NCBI GenBank assembly: GCA_900541555.1
Contig: UQKE01000009.1
Location: 1-59,392, forward strand
Length of the DNA stretch: 59,392 nucleotides
Origin: an uncultured Porphyromonadaceae bacterium
Lineage (GTDB): Bacteria; Bacteroidota; Bacteroidia; Bacteroidales; Muribaculaceae
Direction of reading: 5' to 3'
The notes beneath the pieces were generated by a model. It did not search any database. It was given only the letters and a program-made list of their open reading frames with translations, and was not told the origin of the DNA. Position 1 is the first letter of the stretch. The number at the start of each line of letters is the position of its first letter. This document shows positions 24,551-32,058 of the stretch, piece after piece. The translations under genes and the position numbers were made by a program.

Positions 24551-24814
24551 ATTCGATCCTCCATTTTGTGTCCTTCAGATTCCACAAGGACTTTTATTAA
24601 GTCACGAAGCGTGGAACTGCAATGCTACCACGTCGTAAGTCGGAGGTCGTAGGAAAAACCCTTATTCAGGATGTGATAATAGCAGTCCACGCTATAGCGT
24701 GAGAACCACTATGCCGTCTCTCTGAATAAGTCTTGAATTTCCTACGTTCCCGACTTAGAGATAAGCATAACGCTTCTTCTTTTCTCGTATGTCTTGGAAA
24801 GAGTTGCCTCAATC
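24551..24814 (-). ncRNA. Long structured 5' leader / candidate structured RNA
   Basis: A minus-strand -7 box TATCTTTG (24821-24828) would start a transcript near 24814, leaving a leader of about 264 nt before the secreted-protein ATG. It folds into a long rod: 24750-24756 with 24637-24643 (7 bp), 24738-24746 with 24648-24656 (9 bp), and 24722-24730 with 24661-24669 (9 bp). The top hairpin is built on CACGCTATAGCGTG (24688-24701). Two smaller hairpins (24603-24613; 24610-24632) lie toward the gene. The collinear complementary blocks make a functional RNA likely: leader regulator, 6S-like rod RNA or element remnant. The class was not recognised. Confidence 0.6.
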
Positions 24815-24909
24815 CAATTACAAAGATAGAGGTTTTTTGATAATCCCCTATCTTCTAATGCTTTTATTTTGGGAGTGATTTTTGAGTAGTATTCTACATT
24901 TTCAATCCT

Positions 24910-25155
24910 TTACTGTCTTACAGAAGCAATTTCCAAGCCATTTCTCCACTCATTCGCATTCTGCCAGAACCATTGCGCAAACGGAATGTCATTCACGCAT
25001 ATATGGTAATGCTCTTTCCTGTTCTTCGCCTCGGTGCGGTCTGCCACGCCATCGGGGAATTGCAATAGCTCTCGATTGAGATGGGTGCGTGTGGGGGCTG
25101 CGTTCTTGGGCGTGCCCTTGCGTTCTACGTGGTCGGATGCGCTTGTGCCAGCCAA
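24910..25155 (-). pseudogene. Remnant of a Mob/Pre plasmid mobilization (relaxase) gene
   Basis: The 81-residue frame contains SASDHVERKGTPKNAAPTRT followed by HLNRELLQFPDGVADRTEA. This is the conserved N-terminal block of Mob_Pre (plasmid recombination) relaxases, where the usual text resembles HIER..PKNADPSRTHLNREL. The usual continuation after DRTEA is lost, no ATG is present (a TAA lies two codons upstream), and the other several hundred residues are missing. It marks a past insertion of a mobilizable element in this accessory pocket. Confidence 0.65.
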
Positions 25156-25167
25156 GCCTTAAATGCA

Positions 25168-25202
25168 AACATCCCTTGTTGGCGAGGCAAACAAGGGATG
25201 TT
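25168..25202 (-). terminator. Perfect hairpin after the adhesin gene
   Basis: A perfect 13-bp stem AACATCCCTTGTT/AACAAGGGATGTT (25168-25180 with 25190-25202) lies 64 bp past the adhesin stop. The tail is only moderately T-rich. The loop GGCGAGGC and flanking GCAA resemble the end of the MITE-like repeat (TGTTTGCGAGGCAAATA), so it may be a repeat remnant serving as terminator. Confidence 0.5.
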
Positions 25203-25266
25203 ATTGCGGTTGAGAGTTGTTGGTTTAGGCGGCCATTGCGCACGCCCTTTCTTGCCACGGAAGTAC

Positions 25267-28200
25267 TTATCGTTTGACGATGCGGATGACGGCGGAATTT
25301 GTCTCTGTTGCCACTTTCAACAGGTAAATTCCGGCCGGCTTGTCGGACAGGTCGATTGCGTTTGCATTCTCGTAGCGACCTTCCGAGCGTCCGTCGATGC
25401 TGTAAACTTCCACGTCGGCATTGCCGTCGCTTTCAATGTAAACCATGCCGGAAGTCGGATTCGGATAGGCGGAAATCGCGTCTGCTTGGCGCATTTGCTC
25501 GATGCCGCCGGCCATGCTCTCGACTGTCACGTTGTCCACCAATATGACGGCTTCATTATAGTCGGAGTATCCGCGGAATGCGAAACGGAAATATTCCGTT
25601 CCGGCATATTCGGCAAGCGACACAGTGTGTTTCTTCCAACCCGCCGCTTCTCCTTTCGCAATCGTGATGCGTTCGCCCACTTTTTCATAGTCGTAGCCAT
25701 CGGCAGAAGCCACGGTTTCGAGATAATAGCTGTCGGGCAACGCTGTCCCCGGGTCGTACACGTAGAATGTCAATGCCGGATCGGAACAGCCGGTCAGCGA
25801 CAATGCCGGAGATTGCAACAGCCCGTCGGCTTCAAAACCTTCGTAATTCAAGAATATTGCGGCTCCGTTGTCGCCATCTTGTGCAGGGATGTCGGTGTCG
25901 CTGTCTACGGCAAGCGCCCAAGATTGCTCGCCGGTTATTACCTTCGTTTCCCAAATGTCGGTCGACGCGATGGCTCCGGCAAACGATTCGTGGAAGGGCA
26001 GCGTATAAGCTTCTCCGACGAGCACGCTGCCTTCTGTTTGCGGGCCGCGCCCCATCGTTTCAGAGAATGGCTCTACGGCATATTCCACCGATGTCTGCTG
26101 CGTGTCGGCATCCAATTCGGGAGATTCGTCGGTGAAACTCAATGCAGAAGTAGTCCCGATTTCTTCAAAAGCGACGTTCAGATTGTTGTAGCGCAATATG
26201 CGGTATTTCAAGTTGCCGGTGTCGACGAAACCTCCCGATTGGCCTTTTGTCGGAGCTTCCCAATAGAGCGTAGCGGAAGTAGCGCCGCCGACCAGCCGGA
26301 GATTTTCCACTGCCAATGGCACGTCTTCACCCACATAGGTTTCAATTATTGCGGATTCGCCTTCTCCGGCCTCGTTAAAACCGGCAATGCGGTACACGTT
26401 CTTGCCATGAGCGGCGTTTTCGTCGGTCCATTCCATGTGGCTGCCCATGGACGGGTTTTCGAAAACATGGATGGCTTCCGTGTCCCAGCCGCGGAATATT
26501 TTGATTTCCGACAAGGAAGTCAGCGGGTCGCCATTGTATTTCGTTGTCGGGGCGTCGAAAGCGATGTCGGCTTTGAGTTCGCCGGACGGATCGGCTTGCG
26601 CCGTCAGGTTGGACACTTTTGCCGGTCCTTCGGTCGAAACGTCTTCCGTCACTTCGATGTCGTCGATGGTGATGTAATAGCTGTCTGCCTCGCTGTAAGC
26701 ATAGAATGCAATGTAGTAATTGCCTGCTTCCTCGACTTTGACAATCGCCGTTTGTGTTTCAAATTCGCCGTCGGGCGAGGTATATCCGTGCAAATCCAAG
26801 ATTGTCGCGGTTTGGCCCTCGGGCGTATTTGTTTTTCCAAAAGTGACTTTCATGTTTTCTGTAAACGAATCGGCGGTTTTCACTTTGAAGGTCAGTTTAT
26901 AGGCATGTTCTGTGCCGAGTTTCAAAGGTGGGGTAAACAGCCATGCGTCGGCTTGCAAATAAGAACTGTAATAGTATCTTGCGCTTTGTTCGGATTCGAA
27001 CCATTCCCAAATGTTTCCTTCATTGGTTTCTGTCGTAGACGTGAAGAGGTCGAAGCTGTCGGCTGTGTCGAATGTTTCCGTCCATGGGATGCTGACGGCA
27101 TCGCCGCAAATGATTTTGTTTGTTGCGGCAGTGGCGCCTTCCAAGTCGTCGACGAAGGCGGTCACTTCGTAGTAATAGTTTGCGTATTCTTCCGGCAGAG
27201 TTTCAGTGAAGGATGTCTCTGCGAAATTCGTTTTTACGGTGATGTTGCCCGGATGGCGGACGACGGTGTAATGCAGCCCTTCGGTATCCAGATATCCGTT
27301 GTGCAGGGTCGTTGTCGGCGCATCCCATGCTACGGTGGCCGTGCCGTCCGATTCGGAGAACGTCAAGTTTTCCACATGACCGGGGGTGTCGTTTCCAACG
27401 TAGACGGAAGTGGCGGTCGACGGTGAAAATCCTGCGCTGTTTCCGGCCGATACGGAAATGGCATGCATGCCTTGTGTCAGCGTTTTTGTCGTTTCAAATG
27501 TTTTGCCGGCTTCGCATTGGAAATCTTCCGGTTCGTCTTGGTCGATTTGCACGCGGATTGTCAACATGCCGGACAGCGGATTGCCGTCGAATGTCTTTTG
27601 AGGCGTGGCGCAAGAAATTGTGCCGGTGAGGTTGCCGTTTTCGAAAGATGCTTTCAAGTCGGTAACGACATCGGGTGCTGTCAGCTCGATTTCGGGGTCG
27701 ACCACGTAGAGTCCCACCACTTGCTCGTTGCCCGGCATCGGGCTGAGCAGCGATGCTTCGCCGGTGGAAACGTTGATTTCGTACAAGCCTGCCGTTTCGT
27801 CGGCAAAATAGGCACACCAATAGAGCTTGCCTGTCAGGGTGCTGAATGCCATCGACTGTGAGCCTTTCGGATCCAATCCGGTTTTTCCGATGGACGTCAG
27901 CGCGCCGGTGGCTTTGTCAACAGAATAAAAAATCCCGTCGTCGCCCACGCCGTACATCATTCCGGCGTTGTTGCATGCAAGGGTGAGAAGCCGCGCCGTC
28001 ATGCCTGAAAGGATCGGCGTCAGTGTGCCGTCGTCCAAATCGACGGTGTTGAATATGCTTGTATTTGTGGCAGAAACGCTCACGGCGTATCCTGTTTTTG
28101 TCGTGGGGTCGTAGGCGCAAGCCGATGTCATCATGTCTTCGGGATCGGGATAGTAGGCTCCTCCCTTTGTGTATTCGGTTTCAAAGGTGCTTGCGTCAAC

Positions 28201-28512
28201 GCAATGGAAATTGAGGGAGAATAGTGTGCCGCTGAATTCGAGCGGTTCTGAGAAATAAAATTTGCCGTCGCCGTAGAATCCGTTTTCGCCAAGCGTGTTG
28301 TCTTTCTTTTCCAAAGCGACGGTGGTGTTTTCTGTTGCCGGAAACGAATAGAATCCGTACTGAGAGAAGTTGTAGCCCCAACCGTCGGCATGGACGACAC
28401 GGCCGTAGAGCATGGTGCCTTCTTGTTCGGAATCGCTTTCCTGCGCTGCCATTGGCATGGCGGTCGGCATCGTGGCAAGAAGTGCAAAAGTCAAGTAATG
28501 TTTTAATCTCAT
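25267..28512 (-). CDS. T9SS-exported cleaved-adhesin / fibronectin III protein
   Basis: A 1081-residue surface protein. Order: signal peptide (MRLKHYLTFALLATMPTAMP); an N-terminal beta-propeller-like region (about 50-280, e.g. MAFSTLTGKLYWCAYFADET); fibronectin III modules; a cleaved-adhesin/MAM-like domain (about 475-640, from WTETFDTADSFDLF to YYITIDDIEV); two more fibronectin III modules; a second cleaved-adhesin domain (about 855-1005); and a T9SS type A sorting tail starting ISAYPNPTSGMVYIESDGNA. Similar modules occur in gingipain-associated adhesins. The start is set by the signal peptide; an ATG 19 codons upstream is rejected. The ligand is unknown. Confidence 0.88.
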   Translation of the reverse strand: MRLKHYLTFALLATMPTAMPMAAQESDSEQEGTMLYGRVVHADGWGYNFSQYGFYSFPATENTTVALEKKDNTLGENGFYGDGKFYFSEPLEFSGTLFSLNFHCVDASTFETEYTKGGAYYPDPEDMMTSACAYDPTTKTGYAVSVSATNTSIFNTVDLDDGTLTPILSGMTARLLTLACNNAGMMYGVGDDGIFYSVDKATGALTSIGKTGLDPKGSQSMAFSTLTGKLYWCAYFADETAGLYEINVSTGEASLLSPMPGNEQVVGLYVVDPEIELTAPDVVTDLKASFENGNLTGTISCATPQKTFDGNPLSGMLTIRVQIDQDEPEDFQCEAGKTFETTKTLTQGMHAISVSAGNSAGFSPSTATSVYVGNDTPGHVENLTFSESDGTATVAWDAPTTTLHNGYLDTEGLHYTVVRHPGNITVKTNFAETSFTETLPEEYANYYYEVTAFVDDLEGATAATNKIICGDAVSIPWTETFDTADSFDLFTSTTETNEGNIWEWFESEQSARYYYSSYLQADAWLFTPPLKLGTEHAYKLTFKVKTADSFTENMKVTFGKTNTPEGQTATILDLHGYTSPDGEFETQTAIVKVEEAGNYYIAFYAYSEADSYYITIDDIEVTEDVSTEGPAKVSNLTAQADPSGELKADIAFDAPTTKYNGDPLTSLSEIKIFRGWDTEAIHVFENPSMGSHMEWTDENAAHGKNVYRIAGFNEAGEGESAIIETYVGEDVPLAVENLRLVGGATSATLYWEAPTKGQSGGFVDTGNLKYRILRYNNLNVAFEEIGTTSALSFTDESPELDADTQQTSVEYAVEPFSETMGRGPQTEGSVLVGEAYTLPFHESFAGAIASTDIWETKVITGEQSWALAVDSDTDIPAQDGDNGAAIFLNYEGFEADGLLQSPALSLTGCSDPALTFYVYDPGTALPDSYYLETVASADGYDYEKVGERITIAKGEAAGWKKHTVSLAEYAGTEYFRFAFRGYSDYNEAVILVDNVTVESMAGGIEQMRQADAISAYPNPTSGMVYIESDGNADVEVYSIDGRSEGRYENANAIDLSDKPAGIYLLKVATETNSAVIRIVKR

Positions 28513-28744
28513 AAGTTTATGTGTTTTTAAGAATATCGTTTTGAGTGGCCTTATGTTTGTTTGTAACAAATGGTGTCTGTTTGCTAAGGAATAGTAATTG
28601 ATTCCACAAAAATAACAACATTGATAAAGCTTGTTTTCTTTTTTTGGGGTTAAACAATATCAATAAATGAATGTGAATAAAAATAAAAAACATGCAATAT
28701 GCAAAAGCCGGCATATTGCATGCATGTATTTCTGTGGAGGGGGT

Positions 28745-30070
28745 TCAGTAGCTGACGCGAAGCCCTATTGAGAGCTGGAAATTAAGGTCGTTGCGGCGTC
28801 GAAGCGGAAGGCTGCCATTGTCGTCTCCGAGGTCGTAGGCGAGCAGCGGCTCGGCAAAGAGTCCGTAGTGGTCTGTGATGTTGAATTGGACGCCTGCGCC
28901 GATGTTCAGAGAGCCTTGCCATGGCTTGGAGTCGATTTTTTCATTTTTGAAAGTGTTTTTGTCCGATTCGTTTCCGGCTGCGACGATGGCATTTTCTTGT
29001 GTCGCTGCCACGCATTTTTCAATGCTTCCGCCGGCAAGGGCGTAGAGCGTGAGGTAGCGCGTGTCGAGAAAAGTGTAGCTGACGCTTATCGGAATTCCGA
29101 CATAATGCGTTTTCTGCTTGATCGAATAGTAGTCGGATTCAGATCCGGAGCGGCGTTCGGTTGAGGCATTTGCGTAGCTTATGCCGATGTTGAGCCCCCA
29201 ATGCTCGGTCAGCATGTATCGGAACGAAGCGGAGTAGCTGACGGGAAGGGAATATATGTCGTCGGTGGAGGTTGGTTTGTCGATGGTGTGGGTGAGCACT
29301 TTGTAGTATGTTTCGCGAAATTCTTCGGTTTTTGCATCGGGTTGGACGCCGTCGACAGTGGCAGGCTTGTGGACGCCGAAATCGGTGACGAGAAGGGGTG
29401 AGAATCCTTGTGCCGACGTTGAGCCATTGCCTCCGAATTGATTGGTTGCGGCTATTGCAATGTGCCATTTTTTATGGTCGTTTTTTTGCTTCGGCAATTT
29501 TTTCGCGATTGCCGGTTGCGAAGCGTTACGGTTGTTGTCGAATCGGCGTTCGAGCAATCGGAGCGTGTCGGCGGGTGGAGGAGTTTGGGCGGTTTCGGTC
29601 GAATCGGCGGGATTTGCGGAGGGCTGTGCGGCTTCTGTTTCTGTAATCCTGCTTGTTTGTTGGCTGGTTTCCGCATCCGGCAGTGTCGAGGACGAGGTTT
29701 GCGGGGTTGGGTAGCTGCGTGTTTCTGCAATCGCAGCGGGGCTGTCGATAAGCGAGGAGGCTGTCAGAATATTGGGGGCGGCAGCCGTCGTTGCCGGCTT
29801 TTCGCTTCTGTCGGCTGTCGAAACAAGGCTTGGCCGTGACGCTTGTTTTTGAGAGGCATCGGGGCGCGAAGTCAGGAAGAAAACTCCGGCAAAGAGCGCC
29901 GCACATGCCGATGCTATCGCTGCGATGCGCACAACGACAGCTTTGCGCGACTTTTTAGCGGGAAGGTCTTGCGCGATGCGTTCCCAAAGTTGGTCGCCGG
30001 TCGGTTCTTCGTAGTTTTCCAATTTCCGCCGAACGGTGTCGAACCATTTATTTTCGTTTTCGGTATTCAT
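28745..30070 (-). CDS. Anti-sigma-like N-terminus fused to outer-membrane beta-barrel
   Basis: A 441-residue protein. Residues 1-45 are cytosolic and charged (FDTVRRKLENYEEPTGDQLW). A single membrane helix follows (AVVVRIAAIASACAALFAGV), then a long Ser/Thr/Pro/Gln linker (about 70-190). The C-terminal 240 residues are an OmpA-like/porin beta-barrel (YSASFRYMLTEHWGLNIGIS) ending FQLSIGLRVSY with a terminal aromatic. Its start overlaps the ECF sigma stop by 4 bp. Its topology could carry an outer-membrane signal directly to the sigma factor; this is inference from layout. Confidence 0.8.
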   Translation of the reverse strand: MNTENENKWFDTVRRKLENYEEPTGDQLWERIAQDLPAKKSRKAVVVRIAAIASACAALFAGVFFLTSRPDASQKQASRPSLVSTADRSEKPATTAAAPNILTASSLIDSPAAIAETRSYPTPQTSSSTLPDAETSQQTSRITETEAAQPSANPADSTETAQTPPPADTLRLLERRFDNNRNASQPAIAKKLPKQKNDHKKWHIAIAATNQFGGNGSTSAQGFSPLLVTDFGVHKPATVDGVQPDAKTEEFRETYYKVLTHTIDKPTSTDDIYSLPVSYSASFRYMLTEHWGLNIGISYANASTERRSGSESDYYSIKQKTHYVGIPISVSYTFLDTRYLTLYALAGGSIEKCVAATQENAIVAAGNESDKNTFKNEKIDSKPWQGSLNIGAGVQFNITDHYGLFAEPLLAYDLGDDNGSLPLRRRNDLNFQLSIGLRVSY

Positions 30071-30615
30071 ATCGTATGGTTGTTCAAATATTCTTTGATT
30101 CGTTTTGTAAGCAGCGCCTTGGCGCGAGAAAGCTGGGATGACGACGACTTTTCGTTGATGCCGAGGAGCGAGGCTATTTCCCGATGGCTTTTCCCTTCAA
30201 ACGTGTAAAGGTTGAACACGGTGCGGTAGCCGGTTGGCAATTCGCGGATGAAACCCATGATTGCTTCGGGCGGTATGGCTTCCGCGTCGCTGTCGGAATC
30301 GTCGGCCATTGCGTTTTCCATCGCGTCGGAATCGACAGCGTCGAAAGATGCGTTCTTCCTCAGGTAGTCGAGCGATGCATTGGCCATGACGCGATTCATC
30401 CATGCTTTGAGCGAGCCATTTCCGCGAAATGTGAACTTGTCGAAATTGCACAGCACGTTGACAAACACATCGTGAAGAATATCTTCGGCAGTGGCGCGGT
30501 CGGCAACATAACGCATGCCGACGGCAAGCATTTGACGGCTGTAAGAGTCGTACAAAGCGCGGCGTGCGGCATTGTCGCCACGCCTGCATCCTGCATATAT
30601 TTCTTCTTCTGTCAT
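30067..30615 (-). CDS. ECF-type RNA polymerase sigma factor
   Basis: A 182-residue sigma-70 family protein with region 2 (YSRQMLAVGMRYVADRATAE then DILHDVFVNVL, residues 25-95) and region 4 (about 130-175, LPTGYRTVFNLYTFEGKSHR followed by EIASLLGINEKSSSSQLSRA). Region 3 is absent, as in ECF factors. It is translationally coupled to the barrel/anti-sigma gene. Its upstream region carries a 13-bp inverted repeat shared with the divergent NigD-like gene, suggesting autoregulation. Confidence 0.92.
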   Translation of the reverse strand: MTEEEIYAGCRRGDNAARRALYDSYSRQMLAVGMRYVADRATAEDILHDVFVNVLCNFDKFTFRGNGSLKAWMNRVMANASLDYLRKNASFDAVDSDAMENAMADDSDSDAEAIPPEAIMGFIRELPTGYRTVFNLYTFEGKSHREIASLLGINEKSSSSQLSRAKALLTKRIKEYLNNHTI

Positions 30616-30642
30616 CCTCCTGTTTTAATAACGTGGACGATG

Positions 30643-30692
30643 CAAAAATACTGCATGCGATAATTTTTTTTCGTCTTGGTGCAGTATTTTTG
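30643..30692. promoter_or_regulatory. Divergent promoters in a 13-bp perfect inverted repeat
   Basis: CAAAAATACTGCA (30643-30655) and TGCAGTATTTTTG (30680-30692) are exact reverse complements separated by 24 bp. Each contains TATTTTTG reading outward: minus strand 28 bp before the sigma gene, plus strand 37 bp before the NigD-like gene. No normal -33 TTTG is present at either. The shared TGCAGTATTTTTG may be a promoter or operator seen by the same regulator, plausibly the ECF factor itself. Confidence 0.65.
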
Positions 30693-30728
30693 TGCCGTGC
30701 GAGTTTATCAAGTAAAAATGGAACTTAA

Positions 30729-31475
30729 ATGATGACGGAAAAAATGAAAAGGAATTTAGTTATTGCATTAGTTTGTTTGTTCGTTTCGATGATGTTGTTT
30801 TCATCGTGCGTGGATAATGATGAAAAGTATTTGGAAGTGGGTCTCCCGATATCGACAACCATAGGGACGCTTAACGATGCCGGGGACGGACGACTTTATA
30901 TAGATAGCGATCTGGGAAACACGCTTTATGTGAAAAACAGCGAGATGCTGTCCTCTACAGGTTTCGAAGCAGGTCAACGGATTTATGCTGAATTTCCTGC
31001 CCCGATGGTCAACAAAACGCCGTTTGTGGGCGAAGTGGAGTTGCTTTATGCCTATGCGGTGAAGGTGAAAGACGTTGTGGCCTTGACTGATGCAAACCGT
31101 GAAGAAATCGGTGACGACCCGATCGACGTTTATTCCATTTGGAACTCGAAGAACTATTTAAATGTTCAGTTCCATTTCCTTACAAACGGACCTGATCCGC
31201 ACTATATAAATCTTGTTACTGTCGACGGCTCGCAAAATGTAAATGGCTATGTTTACCTTGAATTCCGCCACAACGCGAATGGCAACAAGCCTCTTAAAGA
31301 TTATCTCGGCATTGTGTCGTTCGACATTTCCGAATACATGGAAGATCCGGCGGTGAAAGGTTTCATGATACGGGTCAATGCTCCTGACAAAGAGCAAGTT
31401 TTTATGGTGCCGCTTGCAAATTCAGAACCGGAGAAGGTGGCGAGAGGATTGGGCGACGCTTCTTTGGTGGAGTGA
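30729..31475 (+). CDS. NigD-like lipoprotein
   Basis: A 248-residue lipoprotein with lipobox FSSC (Cys about residue 27) followed by VDNDEK; acidic residues after Cys are typical of surface-exported Bacteroidetes lipoproteins. The mature part matches NigD-like proteins: GTLNDAGDGRLYIDSDLGNT, GQRIYAEFPAPM, DVYSIWNSKNYLNVQFHFLT and YVYLEFRHNANGNKPLKDYL. NigD was first named in Prevotella bacteriocin loci, but its function is unclear. It diverges from the ECF sigma gene with a shared inverted repeat. A shorter start at 30744 also gives a good signal peptide. Confidence 0.85.
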   Translation: MMTEKMKRNLVIALVCLFVSMMLFSSCVDNDEKYLEVGLPISTTIGTLNDAGDGRLYIDSDLGNTLYVKNSEMLSSTGFEAGQRIYAEFPAPMVNKTPFVGEVELLYAYAVKVKDVVALTDANREEIGDDPIDVYSIWNSKNYLNVQFHFLTNGPDPHYINLVTVDGSQNVNGYVYLEFRHNANGNKPLKDYLGIVSFDISEYMEDPAVKGFMIRVNAPDKEQVFMVPLANSEPEKVARGLGDASLVE

Positions 31476-31518
31476 AAGATTGTTCCTGCGAACGACATAC
31501 TTTATTCTTTTCTGTAAA

Positions 31519-31562
31519 CATTTCGGCAACCGTGCATTCCATCGGTTGCCGAAATGTTTTTT
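31519..31562 (+). terminator. Rho-independent terminator after the NigD-like gene
   Basis: A perfect 14-bp stem (31519-31532 with 31543-31556; arm CATTTCGGCAACCG) and 10-nt loop are followed by six T residues. It lies between two convergent genes and may act on both strands, more weakly on the minus strand. Confidence 0.9.
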
Positions 31563-31569
31563 GTGTGTT

Positions 31570-32058
31570 TTAGCGGGTTATGACATATCCGCCGTTTGTC
31601 GCTATTACTCTGAATTGTTGCAATCCGTATTTGCGATCGACGGCTTCTCCCGACACGGGCACGCCGCCGGCGTCGCAAACATTGAATCGCGATCCGCATT
31701 TGGGGCAATAGGCTTCGAAATTGTCGCTGTCGAAGTAGAGCACGACATCTCGGTCGACTTCCACGGGGCAAGCGCGGTCGTAGGCGATTGGGCCGTTGAT
31801 GCCATAGACGAGCATGATGCCTCCATAGCCGGTGGCCGACCGTTCGATGTATGGGAAATTGTCGGGGATTCGATTCTCGCGATTGAACATGCGGCATTCT
31901 CCATAGCCGTGAACGCCATAGGTGTTCCACAGTCCTGCGTTGCCGAGGTCGAGAAACACATTGACGGAAGGGATGCGCATGTCGTCGACGGAATCGCATC
32001 CGGCAAGTAGCAGCAGACATGCCGGCAAAATGCATATTTTTTTCAGAAGAGCATTCAT
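31570..32058 (-). CDS. Rieske-like lipoprotein with altered metal ligands
   Basis: A 162-residue lipoprotein (lipobox LLAGC, Cys 21). The second half follows the Rieske cluster-binding outline: YDRACPVEVDRDVVLYF, then YCPKCGSRFNVCDAGGVPVS and a final strand GLQQFRVIATNGGYVITR. In true Rieske proteins the ligands are CxH and CxxH; here these positions read CPV and CPKC, so both His ligands are missing and extra cysteines are present. A zinc or non-Rieske Fe-S site, or only a structural fold, is possible. Its ATG overlaps the aldo/keto reductase stop by 4 bp. Confidence 0.75.
   Translation of the reverse strand: MNALLKKICILPACLLLLAGCDSVDDMRIPSVNVFLDLGNAGLWNTYGVHGYGECRMFNRENRIPDNFPYIERSATGYGGIMLVYGINGPIAYDRACPVEVDRDVVLYFDSDNFEAYCPKCGSRFNVCDAGGVPVSGEAVDRKYGLQQFRVIATNGGYVITR

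Larger units (their letters stand above)
24829..25266. other. Gap with mobilization-gene relic and hairpin
   Basis: This stretch between the structured leader and the adhesin gene holds an AT-rich segment without recognised content (24829-24909), a decayed Mob/Pre fragment (24910-25155, minus), a perfect hairpin (25168-25202) and one GTTGAGAGTTG low-complexity run (about 25208-25225). Confidence 0.65.

Noticed and set aside
24637..24756. Integron attC site or CRISPR-associated tracrRNA
   Set aside because: The stem is rod-like, but the conserved RYYYAAC/GTTRRRY core boxes of attC are not found, and no integrase or cas gene is nearby.
25081..27426. 781-codon plus-strand open frame opposite the adhesin gene
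   Set aside because: It is fully antisense to a protein with signal peptide, recognised domains and T9SS tail. The translation is Cys/Arg/Val-rich without domains and arises from codon bias of the true gene.
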